This document shows positions 54,133 to 62,332 of a stretch of DNA of 64,000 nt, one piece after another. A model generated the notes under the pieces. It saw nothing but the letters and a program-made list of their open reading frames with translations, did no database searches and was not told where the DNA came from. The stretch's first letter is position 1, and every line of letters begins with the position of its first letter. The stretch lies in NCBI GenBank assembly GCA_963830545.1, contig CAWHMK010000001.1, positions 1,302,001 to 1,366,000 on the forward strand, written 5' to 3'. The DNA is from DATGJX01 sp963830545. GTDB taxonomy: Bacteria > Vulcanimicrobiota > Vulcanimicrobiia > Vulcanimicrobiales > Vulcanimicrobiaceae. The position numbers and the translations under genes were made by a program.

Positions 54133-55389
54133 ATGAATACCTTCGATGGAGTCCTGGCAGTTTGCGGAGGCGGAAACGCCGGACACGCGCTCGTCGTTGC
54201 AGCATCGCAACACATTGCGGGCGAAATCCATTGGCTCGCCGGATCGGCGGAGAAAGCGGACGTGCTTCGGCGCGGCGTTTTCTCGCAAACGGGTTTGCAA
54301 TCGTCCGGAGCGATTATCGGAACGGCTCATCGCGTACGCGCGATCTCGGCGGATCCCGCAGATGTGATCCCGCGTGCCGATCTGGTCATCATCGCCGTTC
54401 CCGCGTTCGCGCACGCCGCGGTACTCCGTCAGATCGCGCCTCATCTGAAGCCGACGGCCACGATCGGCGCCTTACCCACGCGCGGCGGCTTCGAGTTCGA
54501 CGCGACCGCGCTGCTGGACGGCCTCGAGCCGAAAGGGAAACGCGTCATCTTCGGCCTTCAAACGCTCCCGTGGTCGACTCGCGTGCAGCAACCCGGCACG
54601 CACGTCAATTTCGGCGCAATAAAAGCCGGCGTACTCATGGCCTCGATGCCCTCGCGGCATGCGGCCGGCATCGCGCAGTTGCTCGCGGATATTCTCGGGA
54701 CGCACATCGTTCCTACGCAAAATTTCCTGAACATGACGCTGGGCAACCCGGGACAAATCATTCATCCCGGGCTGATGTACGGATTATTTCGGCAGTGGTC
54801 CGGCGCGCACTATGCTCAAGACGAGGTGCCCTATTTTTACCGCGATGCTTCCGACGACACCGGAGCGTTCATCGAACAGCTTTCCGCCGACATCGGCGCG
54901 GTCGCGGCAAAAGTCGAATCGGCGAGCGGCGGCGCACTGAACATGTCCGGCGTGCTGACCATTCACGACTGGCTCAAGCTTTCGTATCCGGCGCAAACCG
55001 CAGATTTGAGCACCGTGGCCAGGTGTTTCCGCACGGGCCCACTGCAAGCGCGCAAAGCACCGATGACCGAGGTAACGAACGGCGTGTTCACGCCGAACTT
55101 CGCATACCGGTATTTGAGCGAGGACGTGCCGTACGGTTTGGTGGTCACGAAAGCCATCGCGCAGATTGCGGACATCGGTACGCCTGCGCTCGACACCGTT
55201 CTTCGTTGGGCGCAGCGGAAACTGCAAGAGCGCTACGTCGTCGGCGGGAAGCTGAACGCAAAGACGACGGCCGCGCTGCCGATACCGCAGAACGCCGGCG
55301 TGACGACGCTGGACTCGCTGATCGACTGGTACGCGCCCGACCGCGCCGTCATCGGTACGATAGGCGCATCCGAAGAACTCGCCCTGTGA
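54133..55389 (+). CDS. NAD/NADP-dependent octopine/nopaline-type (opine) dehydrogenase
   Basis: A 418-residue protein. Rossmann motif GGGNAGHA is at residues 12-19, and the opine dehydrogenase C-domain contains the catalytic His region MTLGNPGQIIHPGLMYG. It would reduce a Schiff base between an amino acid and a keto acid. The ATP-grasp gene overlaps its stop (GTGA), so the two work together: the dehydrogenase product may be ligated or amidated. Which substrates are used is unknown; opine metallophore and opine-type cell-wall or lipid modifications are possibilities. Confidence 0.85.
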   Translation: MNTFDGVLAVCGGGNAGHALVVAASQHIAGEIHWLAGSAEKADVLRRGVFSQTGLQSSGAIIGTAHRVRAISADPADVIPRADLVIIAVPAFAHAAVLRQIAPHLKPTATIGALPTRGGFEFDATALLDGLEPKGKRVIFGLQTLPWSTRVQQPGTHVNFGAIKAGVLMASMPSRHAAGIAQLLADILGTHIVPTQNFLNMTLGNPGQIIHPGLMYGLFRQWSGAHYAQDEVPYFYRDASDDTGAFIEQLSADIGAVAAKVESASGGALNMSGVLTIHDWLKLSYPAQTADLSTVARCFRTGPLQARKAPMTEVTNGVFTPNFAYRYLSEDVPYGLVVTKAIAQIADIGTPALDTVLRWAQRKLQERYVVGGKLNAKTTAALPIPQNAGVTTLDSLIDWYAPDRAVIGTIGASEELAL

Positions 55390-56621
55390 GCGATCCGATA
55401 CTGCGCGGCATCGACACGTCCGTGCCGGTCGTCGTTGCGTACCACGGCGGCAACGGCGCGCTCGCGATCGCGCGCACGCTCGGACGCCTGGGCGTCCCGA
55501 TGTATTTGATAGCACGAAAGAATGCCTCGCCGACCGTTCAGTCCTCGCGTTATTGGCGTAAACGGTTTTGGTGGGATTTCTCTGCGCCTCCCGATGAATC
55601 GCTCGAATTTCTTCTCGGCGTCGGAAGCGAGATCGGCGGGCGCCCCCTGCTGCTCACACTCGCCGACTGGGTGGCAATCTTTATCGAACAGCACGCGGAT
55701 GCGCTTGCGCCGCGCTTCGTGTTTCCACGCGCGCGCGAGCCGGTGATCGGCCGCCTCGCCGACAAGTGGAGCATGTTCGCTCTCGCGCGAGCCTGCGGCG
55801 TCGACGTTCCGGAAACGGTGCTTCCACATTCGCGCGATGACGTGCTGCGCTTTGCCGCAACGGCGTCATTTCCGATCGTTGCAAAAACGGCCGATCCGTT
55901 TCTACCATACGTTCCCGAAAAAGCGATCGTCCGCACCGAGCGCGAGCTCATCGAAAAGTTTGAAGCAGACACGCGCGGCGGCGGCCCCAATCTGATCTTG
56001 CAAGAATACATCCCGGGCGGCGCGAGCAGCGTCTGGATGTGCAATGCCTATTTTTCCGCCGATTCGCAGTGCAAGGCAATTTTCACGGGCCGCAAATTGC
56101 GTCAAGTCTCCGAGACCGGCGTGGCGTCGCTCGCGGTTTGCGAAGAGAACGAACGCGTGGCGGAAGCAACCCGAAAACTGATGCAAGGCGTGGGATATGC
56201 GGGAGCCGTCGGAATCGGCTACCGCTACGACGCGCGCGACGATCGGTACAAAGTCTTGGACGTCAATCCGCGCGTGAGCGGCGTGTTCCGCCTGTTTCGC
56301 GCAACCAACGGAATGGACGTCGTGCGCGCGTGTTATTTGGACCTCACCGGACAGCCCGTACCAGCCTCGGCGCTATCGGCCGGCCGCAAGTGGATGCTCG
56401 AAGACGACGTCTTCGCCGCGCGCGCGCAAGGTGTGAGATTTTTCGAGTGGCTTCGCACGATCCGGGGCGTGCGCGAATTGCAGTGGTTCGCGGCGGACGA
56501 TCCGGCGCCGGGGCTGCGCTGGATGTGGACTCAGTTCGGAGTTCGCGCGGCCTCTAAAGTGATGCGCAGTCTGCCTAAGGGACGTCGAACCGCCCGGTCA
56601 GCTCGCGCACGCGCCCTTTGA
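55386..56621 (+). CDS. ATP-grasp carboxylate-amine ligase
   Basis: A 411-residue protein from GTG 55386, overlapping the opine dehydrogenase stop. The N-domain contains VVVAYHGGNGALAIARTLGR. The ATP-grasp core has FPRAREPVIGRLADKWSMFA, FPIVAKTADP, LILQEYIPGG and the metal-binding VLDVNPRVSGVFRLF. The fold is like D-aspartate ligase and PylC. It joins a carboxylate to an amine using ATP. The C-terminus runs 47 bp into the 3' end of the convergent glyA gene. Confidence 0.86.
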   Translation: MSDPILRGIDTSVPVVVAYHGGNGALAIARTLGRLGVPMYLIARKNASPTVQSSRYWRKRFWWDFSAPPDESLEFLLGVGSEIGGRPLLLTLADWVAIFIEQHADALAPRFVFPRAREPVIGRLADKWSMFALARACGVDVPETVLPHSRDDVLRFAATASFPIVAKTADPFLPYVPEKAIVRTERELIEKFEADTRGGGPNLILQEYIPGGASSVWMCNAYFSADSQCKAIFTGRKLRQVSETGVASLAVCEENERVAEATRKLMQGVGYAGAVGIGYRYDARDDRYKVLDVNPRVSGVFRLFRATNGMDVVRACYLDLTGQPVPASALSAGRKWMLEDDVFAARAQGVRFFEWLRTIRGVRELQWFAADDPAPGLRWMWTQFGVRAASKVMRSLPKGRRTARSARARAL

Positions 56622-57822
56622 GTTTGTCGATCTTCGCGCGCGCGGCGATGTCGTCCAATCCCTCGCAGATGATGCGAGCCACTTCACGGCACTCGTCTTC
56701 GCCGAAACCGCGCGTGGTAATCGCCGGCGTGCCGATACGAATGCCGCTTGCCACGAACGGCTTTTGCTTGTCGTACGGAATCGCGTTCTTATTGACGGTG
56801 ATCCCGATCGCGTCCAGATATTCTTCCGTCGCTTTTCCGGTCAAGTCTTTGACCGAAACGTCGACCAGCATCAGATGAGTGTCCGTTCCGCCTCCCACCA
56901 AGCGCAAACCGTGGCGTAGGAACTCGTCGGCCATCGCCCCTGCATTGCGCACCACCTGCCGTTGATAGGTTTTGAATTCGGGTCCGAGCGCTTCACCGAA
57001 TGCCACCGCCTTCGCCGCGATGACGTGCATGAACGGGCCGCCTTGAATGCCCGGGAACACCGATTTGTCCAGCGGCTGAGCCCACTTTTCAGTGCAGAGC
57101 ACCAAACCGCCGCGCGGACCGCGCAGCGTCTTGTGCGTCGTCGACGTCACGAAGTCTGCGAGAGGAACGGGCGTGGGGTGAATCCCCGTCGCAACCAGCC
57201 CCGCGACGTGCGCCATGTCCACCATGAACACGGCACCGATCTCGTCGGCGATTTCACGGAACGGCGCATACTCCATCGTCCGCGGATACGCACTGGCGCC
57301 GGCGATGATCATCTTGGGTTTGTGTTCGCGTGCGATGTTGCGCACCTCATCGAAATCGATGAGCTCCGTATCTTTGCGCACGCCGTATGCCAGCGCATTG
57401 TAGAGCTTGCCGCTGAAGCTGACTTTCGTGCCGTGCGTGAGATGGCCGCCGTGCGCGAGCGACATGCCGAGCACCGTGTCGCCCGGCTGCAGCACCGCCA
57501 TGAAGACGGCCATGTTCGCCTGCGCGCCGGCGTGTGTTTGCACGTTCGCGTGATCGGCCCCGAAGAGTTGCTTCAGTCGTTCTAGTGCCACGGTCTCCGC
57601 GACGTCGACGTACTCGCATCCGCCGTAGTACCGCTTACCGGGGTATCCCTCCGCGTACTTGTTGGTCATGATGCAGCCCATGGCTTCACGCACGGCTTTG
57701 CTTGCGTAATTTTCGGATGCGATCAGCTCGAGGTTTTCGCGCTGCCGGCGGTCCTCGTTTTCAATTGCGGCAAAAACTTGCGGATCTTGGGCTTGGACGT
57801 GGCTGAGCGAGAGAATGGCCAT
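56575..57822 (-). CDS. glyA: Serine hydroxymethyltransferase
   Basis: A 415-residue PLP enzyme converting serine and tetrahydrofolate to glycine and methylene-THF. PLP lysine lies in VTSTTHKTLRGPRGG, near residue 227. Other motifs: ENYASKAVREAMGCIMTNKY, EGYPGKRYYGGCEYVD, MVDMAHVAGLVATGIHP. Full length and unbroken frame. It follows rpiB by 12 bp. Confidence 0.97.
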   Translation of the reverse strand: MAILSLSHVQAQDPQVFAAIENEDRRQRENLELIASENYASKAVREAMGCIMTNKYAEGYPGKRYYGGCEYVDVAETVALERLKQLFGADHANVQTHAGAQANMAVFMAVLQPGDTVLGMSLAHGGHLTHGTKVSFSGKLYNALAYGVRKDTELIDFDEVRNIAREHKPKMIIAGASAYPRTMEYAPFREIADEIGAVFMVDMAHVAGLVATGIHPTPVPLADFVTSTTHKTLRGPRGGLVLCTEKWAQPLDKSVFPGIQGGPFMHVIAAKAVAFGEALGPEFKTYQRQVVRNAGAMADEFLRHGLRLVGGGTDTHLMLVDVSVKDLTGKATEEYLDAIGITVNKNAIPYDKQKPFVASGIRIGTPAITTRGFGEDECREVARIICEGLDDIAARAKIDKLKGRVRELTGRFDVP

Positions 57823-57834
57823 GCCGGTTCTTTC

Positions 57835-58359
57835 CTAGGCGTGTGCTTGCAAGAGCGCGTCGGGCGTTTTCGCGTCCGTGACTTCACCGGACTCGATCGC
57901 TTTGAGCGTACGTTCCCGCTGTGCGTCGGTATAGTCGAAGAGCTGCTCGACACGCCATGCGTGCCGGCCGCCGTCGAATCCCATCGTGAGAAAGACGTCG
58001 ACGAGCCGTTCGAGCATTTCCCAGCCCGTCAAACGCTCCGAGAGAGCAATGACGTTTGCATCGTTGTGACGTCGCGAGAGTTCCGCTTGGAGCGGATCGA
58101 ACACCGCCGCGCAGCGCACGCCCGGCACTTTATTGGCCGCCATCGCGATCCCCAAACTCGAACCGCAGACGACGATGCCGCGCTCGGCTTGCCCCGACGC
58201 AACCGCTTCCCCGACCACATAACCGAATTGCGGATAATCGACCGGCGTTTCATCGCAGGTTCCGTAGTCGAGAATCGTGTGGCCTTGCGAGCGCAGCACT
58301 TCCGAGAGCCGGTTCTTGACGTCGAAGCCGGCGTGATCGGCTCCCATTGCAATCACCAT
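57835..58359 (-). CDS. rpiB: Ribose-5-phosphate isomerase B
   Basis: A 174-residue protein of the LacAB/RpiB family. The core covers residues 1-145 (AMGADHAGFDVKNRL, GIVVCGSSLGIAMAANKVPG with the catalytic Cys, HNDANVIALSERL). About 25 extra C-terminal residues extend beyond the usual 145-150. rpiB-glyA order matches the Bacillus ywlF-ywlG-glyA region. Confidence 0.93.
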   Translation of the reverse strand: MVIAMGADHAGFDVKNRLSEVLRSQGHTILDYGTCDETPVDYPQFGYVVGEAVASGQAERGIVVCGSSLGIAMAANKVPGVRCAAVFDPLQAELSRRHNDANVIALSERLTGWEMLERLVDVFLTMGFDGGRHAWRVEQLFDYTDAQRERTLKAIESGEVTDAKTPDALLQAHA

Positions 58360-58513
58360 AGTCGAAAGGCGATTCTATCGCACGGCAGAACGCCCTCTGC
58401 GTGACTTCCGGCGATGCCCTCGGACACGCTTCCGAGCACCCTGCAATCTTTCCAGGCGCCCTCGGGATTTTTGCCGGCGTCCTCGGGGAAGCTCGTTCCA
58501 GCAGCGTATTTAG

Positions 58514-58573
58514 GCGCCGTGCTGTTCGGGGACCCCGCGAAACGGGGGGCGCGCAGCTCAGAGCGGAGCACCG
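58514..58573 (+). promoter_or_regulatory. Degenerate third copy of the leader motif
   Basis: GGCGCC (58514-58519), GTGCTGTTCGGGGA, hairpin CCCCG-CGAAA-CGGGG, GGGGCGC (58547-58553), GCAGCTCAGAGCGGA, GCACC (58569-58573). It keeps the first two elements and the spacing, but the last half (GCACC instead of GCGCC) mismatches and the T-tract is absent (GGTAAAAC follows). It ends 7 bp before the ATG at 58581. Confidence 0.4.
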
Positions 58574-58580
58574 GTAAAAC

Positions 58581-59288
58581 ATGAAACTGGCGTGCTCGAG
58601 CACGGCATTCGACGAGCTCTTGCGCGGCGAACGTCTGACGCAGCTGGAATGGATCGATCTGTGCGCGCACGAGCTTGCCGCCGATGGCATCGTTTTCGAC
58701 ACGCGGCATTTCCCGCGCAGCGATACGGACTATCTCGCTCAAGTAAAGAAGATGGCCGTCGACTTGGGGCTGACCGTTGCGGCATTGCGTCACGACAATC
58801 TTTTCGACGATGACGAAGCGCATGTCGAACGCGCATTCGAAACGGCGCTCGCGCTCGGTGCGCCGCTGCTCTCCGCGCCCTTGCCGCCGGAAACCGGCGC
58901 GAGCTGGAGCGACGTAATGACGCGCCTCGGCGCGGCAACGTCTCTGGCAAAACGTTTCAATGTGACGATTGCGGTTCGTAATGCGCCGCACACGTTTGCA
59001 GCGAGTTCGCACGATCTCAAGCGTGTTTCAAAAGAGGCTGATTCGGCGTGGCTGCGCTACGGGCCCGACTTCGGAACGCTCGACGCCGGCAGCGAACCGG
59101 AAGCGTTGCTCCCGAAAACCGTGCTGATCTGGGAAGATTTCCGTGCGCAGCGCGCAAGCACGCCGGAACGACTCGCCTCGTTTCGCGGCTTCATCGCACT
59201 GGACGCGGCTGAAGGCGATGCGACCGCCGAGGAAATGACGAACGCGCTCCGCCATCGGCGAACCGCGTTCGTCGTCAACCGCGCGTAG
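58581..59288 (+). CDS. Sugar phosphate isomerase/epimerase-like TIM barrel protein
   Basis: A 235-residue protein of the AP_endonuc_2/xylose isomerase-like fold: MKLACSSTAFDELLRGERLT, WIDLCAHELAADGIVFD near residue 27-45, then the barrel strands. Metal ligands usual for this fold (Glu, Asp, His, Glu) are not all obvious; WEDFRAQRASTPERLASFRG near the end would be the last strand. The function is not defined. It is divergent from rpiB. Confidence 0.75.
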   Translation: MKLACSSTAFDELLRGERLTQLEWIDLCAHELAADGIVFDTRHFPRSDTDYLAQVKKMAVDLGLTVAALRHDNLFDDDEAHVERAFETALALGAPLLSAPLPPETGASWSDVMTRLGAATSLAKRFNVTIAVRNAPHTFAASSHDLKRVSKEADSAWLRYGPDFGTLDAGSEPEALLPKTVLIWEDFRAQRASTPERLASFRGFIALDAAEGDATAEEMTNALRHRRTAFVVNRA

Positions 59289-59519
59289 CGTCTTCCGCAC
59301 GAGGTTGAACCTGCGTTCTCGCAGGTGGGTGCGGCCCGGGCGCCAGTTCCGGCAGCCGCGAAGGCCGAGCCGAACTGTCGTGACCGGAGCTCGATGCTCC
59401 CTAGGTTATCTCGTTGGTCCAGCACCTATGGTGCGGTGCGCGCCATGCGCAGTCGACGCTCTCACTGTACCATTGCGGTCAAGTCTTGACAGGCACCCTT
59501 AATGTCGTGAACGGCGTGC
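59289..59519 (+). other. Hairpin-rich 230-bp leader upstream of the M91-like peptidase gene
   Basis: No gene fits here. Several perfect small hairpins occur in series: ACCTGC/GCAGGT (59309-59326), GGAGC/GCTCC (59386-59400) and GCACC/GGTGC (59422-59434), and the stretch between them (59327-59385) is GC-rich and can also fold. A TTGACA box at 59486-59491 has no matching -10. It resembles a structured 5' untranslated region, but no known riboswitch signature was found. Confidence 0.4.
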
Positions 59520-59960
59520 ATGATCTCCATACCTGCGTCTGCTCGCTCGAACTACGATCTTGCACGCGCGTATCTCTCGCGCGATCCCTCCCAGCGGCAC
59601 CTCTTCGAACGGATCGATCGCAGCGCGCGGCACTTTCACCTGACGATCAATCGCCGCAACGACGATCATTTCGATCCGAATTCGAACACCATCGCGTGGG
59701 ATCCGTACAGCGCGCTTCGCACGACGCGCGGCGGAACGCAATCTCCGGCGCTGGGCCTGGGGCACGAACTGGCGCACGCGGCCGAGCCCCCGAATCGGGA
59801 AGCTTCGCTGGCGGCGCGCGCACTGCCGCGGTATGATGACGTCGAAGAGCGGCGCGTCATTCGTGGAAGCGAAGCGCACGCGGCTCGCACGCTCGGCGAA
59901 GGCGTGCGTTTCGACCATCGCGGATCCGCTTACCGCGTCGCAACGCCCGTTTCTCGCTGA
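59520..59960 (+). CDS. Putative M91-like zinc metallopeptidase
   Basis: A 146-residue protein. The zinc-binding motif is His82-Glu83-x-x-His86 in GLGHELAHAAEP, preceded by DPNSNTIAWDPYSALR, which fits the M91 (NleD-like effector) pattern of Asp-Pro-rich strands leading to the HExxH helix. A later Glu-rich helix (DDVEERRVIRGSEAHAARTL) could supply the third ligand. There is no signal peptide, so it may be secreted by a dedicated system or act inside cells. Function unknown. Confidence 0.6.
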   Translation: MISIPASARSNYDLARAYLSRDPSQRHLFERIDRSARHFHLTINRRNDDHFDPNSNTIAWDPYSALRTTRGGTQSPALGLGHELAHAAEPPNREASLAARALPRYDDVEERRVIRGSEAHAARTLGEGVRFDHRGSAYRVATPVSR

Positions 59961-59996
59961 AAACGATTGGGTACACCGCCAGCGACCGGAGACATC

Positions 59997-60176
59997 ATGG
60001 ATAAGCGAAAAAAGAAAGACTTGGTGGGCGATCCGAGCGATTACGGCAGCCGGCACCTGCCGGAGGAAGAACAGCGCACCGCCGACGGGGAACCGCGCGT
60101 CGAGCGCGGGACCGCGGATTCGGCGATCAGTCACGACGATCGCGAACCGGAACGCGACAAATCCGGCAAAGGCTAG
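59997..60176 (+). CDS. Small charged protein, unknown function
   Basis: A 59-residue, very hydrophilic protein (MDKRKKKDLVGDPSDYGS, later many Glu/Arg/Asp) from ATG 59997, with GGAG at a proper distance upstream. It is predicted to be disordered. I recognise no family. It is 37 bp downstream of the M91-like gene and 55 bp upstream of dgcA. Confidence 0.55.
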   Translation: MDKRKKKDLVGDPSDYGSRHLPEEEQRTADGEPRVERGTADSAISHDDREPERDKSGKG

Positions 60177-60231
60177 CCAAGACGAACAGGCCGGTGCTGC
60201 TCCAGTCGAGGAGCTGCGCTCGCGCGGTGGA

Positions 60232-61263
60232 ATGCCTGTGCTCATGTCCCTCTCGCTCTCTCTCAGCACGCTCGAGCTTCCGCTCGTTCATCCATTTAGA
60301 ATTGCACGCGGAACCGAGGACGTAGCCCGCACTGCGGTTTTTCATCTCGCTTGGGGCGGGCTCGAAGGTTTGGGCGAATCCGTGCCCATCCCGCGATACC
60401 GCGAATCCGTGGAAAGCGTCGTCGACTACTTTCGCGAGCATCCACTCCGCGGCGACGATCCGTATTTGCTCGACACGCTGCTGACCAACGATATTCCGGC
60501 GGCCGCGCGATGCGGCCTCGACATTGCGCTGCACGATCTCATCGGAAAGGATTGCGGCAAACCGCTGTACCGTTTACTCGGACTCGATCCGGCACAAACG
60601 CCGGTGACGTCCTTCACGATCGGCATCGGCGACCGCGAAACGACGCTTCGCAAAGTGGCTGAAATCGGAAATCACCCCGTGATGAAAGTCAAACTCGGAC
60701 TCGGAAGCGTGCGCGAAGAGGTCGAAACGATCGAACTCATCCGCTCGAAGTACTCCGGAACGATTCGCATCGATGCAAATGAAGGATGGACGCCGGAACA
60801 AGCCGTGAGCGTGCTGCACGAACTCGAGCGCTTCGGCATCGAATTCTGCGAACAGCCGATTGCGGCTGGACATCCGGAGCAGCTGAAATTCATCAAGGAA
60901 CGCTCGAAAATTCCGATCGTCACCGACGAGGACTCGCTGACCGCGGAGGATCTCCCCAAACTTTACGGCTGCGTCGACGGAATCAACGTCAAACTCGTCA
61001 AGTGCGGCGGAATTCGCGCTGCCGTGAAGATGATTCACACGGCGCGCGCGCTCGGTATGAAAGTAATGCTGGGCTGCATGGTCGAGAGCCAAATTTCCGC
61101 GACTGCGGCTGCACAAATTTCGCCGATGGTCGACTGGGCCGACATCGACGGTCCCTTCCTCACGAAAGACGATCCCTTCTCCGGCATCATCTACCGCGAC
61201 GGCAAGATCGTGCTTCCGGACGGCGCGGGCCTGGGCGTGCGCGAAAAGGCCGGCGTTGCCTAG
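60232..61263 (+). CDS. dgcA: Enolase-superfamily racemase, probable N-acetyl-D-glutamate racemase DgcA
   Basis: A 343-residue member of the mandelate racemase/muconate-lactonising group, dipeptide-epimerase-like branch. Catalytic features: KxK in MKVKLGLGS, metal ligands Asp in RIDANEGWTPEQA, Glu in FCEQPIAAG and Asp in IVTDEDSLTAEDL, and the second base Lys in NVKLVKCGGI. It is directly followed by a DUF1611 gene overlapping its stop. That pair matches the published DgcN/DgcA pathway in which D-glutamate is N-acetylated and then racemised. An Ala-Glu epimerase role in murein recycling is the alternative. Confidence 0.8.
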   Translation: MPVLMSLSLSLSTLELPLVHPFRIARGTEDVARTAVFHLAWGGLEGLGESVPIPRYRESVESVVDYFREHPLRGDDPYLLDTLLTNDIPAAARCGLDIALHDLIGKDCGKPLYRLLGLDPAQTPVTSFTIGIGDRETTLRKVAEIGNHPVMKVKLGLGSVREEVETIELIRSKYSGTIRIDANEGWTPEQAVSVLHELERFGIEFCEQPIAAGHPEQLKFIKERSKIPIVTDEDSLTAEDLPKLYGCVDGINVKLVKCGGIRAAVKMIHTARALGMKVMLGCMVESQISATAAAQISPMVDWADIDGPFLTKDDPFSGIIYRDGKIVLPDGAGLGVREKAGVA

Positions 61264-62332
61264 CGCGAGAAGGCGCTATGTCGTGCTCGCGCCCGAGTGC
61301 TTCGCGAACAACGCCAAGACTGCGCACGGCGTGATACGCTACGGCAGCGATGAGACCGTTGCGGTCGTGGATCCGTCGTGCGCCGGGCAAACCGTTCGCG
61401 ATGCGGTGCCGTACTTGCAAAGCAACGCTCCGATCGTTGCCGACGTGCGCGACGCGCTGCGTTACGAACCCACCGCGCTGCTCATCGGAACTGCGCCCAA
61501 AGGCGGACAGCTTCCGCCGGCATGGCGCCTGCAGGTGCTCGCCGCAATCGAAGCGCGCCTCGAGATCGTGAGCGGTCTGCACGACATGCTCGGCAGCGAT
61601 CCGGAGTTTTCGGCCGCCGCACGGCGACACAACGTGCGCATTTGGGACGTGCGCGAACCGCCGAGCGTGCCGCTTTTCAGCGGCGCCGTGTACGACGTGC
61701 GTGCTCCTATCGCGCTGGCGGTCGGTAATGACTGCTCCGTCGGAAAAATGACGGTGATGCTCGAACTGGCGCGCGCAGCAGCACGCAAAGGCCGTAGAGC
61801 CGAATTCGCCGCCACCGGGCAGACCGGAATCATGATTGCCGGCTGGGGCATTTCCGTGGATCGCGTGATTTCCGATTTCGCCGCCGGCGCCGCCGAACAG
61901 ATCGTTCTCGAAGCGGCGCGCCGCAATCCCGATTACATCTTGGTGGAAGGGCAAGGCGGCATCAACCATCCGGCGTACGCGCCGGTTACGCTCTCGCTGC
62001 TGTTCGGCGCCGCGCCCGACGCGCTCGTTTTGGTCGTCGATCCGAAGCGGACGCACATCGACGCCTATGAAACGCCGACGCTGTCGTATTCTGCGCTCGT
62101 CCGAACATACGAGGAGCTGTGCGCGACAGTCAAACCGGCGAAAATCGCGGGCATCGCGCTCAATACGCTGGGGCTTTCCGACGAACGAGCGCGAGAGGAG
62201 ATCGAACGCGCGCACTCTGAGACGCATCTTCCGGCCGACGACGTCGTCCGTTTTGGAGCGGACGCGCTGTGGGCCGCGATCGAACCGCAACTCAAGAAGT
62301 CCAAGCAGTTGTCCGCCGAGGTCACCGCATGA
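61256..62332 (+). CDS. dgcN: DUF1611 P-loop protein, probable D-glutamate N-acetyltransferase DgcN
   Basis: A 358-residue protein from TTG 61256, with AAGG upstream and overlapping the dgcA stop. The DUF1611 family has an N-terminal Rossmann-like part and a C-terminal P-loop-like domain: ALAVGNDCSVGKMTVMLELA (near 155-175), FAATGQTGIMIAGWGISVDR and YILVEGQGGINHPAYAPVTL. The pair with the racemase is the basis for the DgcN assignment; sequence alone gives only DUF1611. No acetyl-CoA site can be confirmed by eye. Confidence 0.8.
   Translation: MPSARRRYVVLAPECFANNAKTAHGVIRYGSDETVAVVDPSCAGQTVRDAVPYLQSNAPIVADVRDALRYEPTALLIGTAPKGGQLPPAWRLQVLAAIEARLEIVSGLHDMLGSDPEFSAAARRHNVRIWDVREPPSVPLFSGAVYDVRAPIALAVGNDCSVGKMTVMLELARAAARKGRRAEFAATGQTGIMIAGWGISVDRVISDFAAGAAEQIVLEAARRNPDYILVEGQGGINHPAYAPVTLSLLFGAAPDALVLVVDPKRTHIDAYETPTLSYSALVRTYEELCATVKPAKIAGIALNTLGLSDERAREEIERAHSETHLPADDVVRFGADALWAAIEPQLKKSKQLSAEVTA

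Noticed and set aside
54120..55385. A long Arg-rich open frame upstream of the ATP-grasp gene and in frame with it
   Set aside because: It lies wholly inside the opine dehydrogenase gene in another frame and has antisense-like composition. The ATP-grasp starts at GTG 55386.
59300..59440. Cyclic di-AMP, cobalamin or TPP riboswitch in the leader at 59289-59519
   Set aside because: Hairpins are present, but none of the conserved cores of these families could be found.
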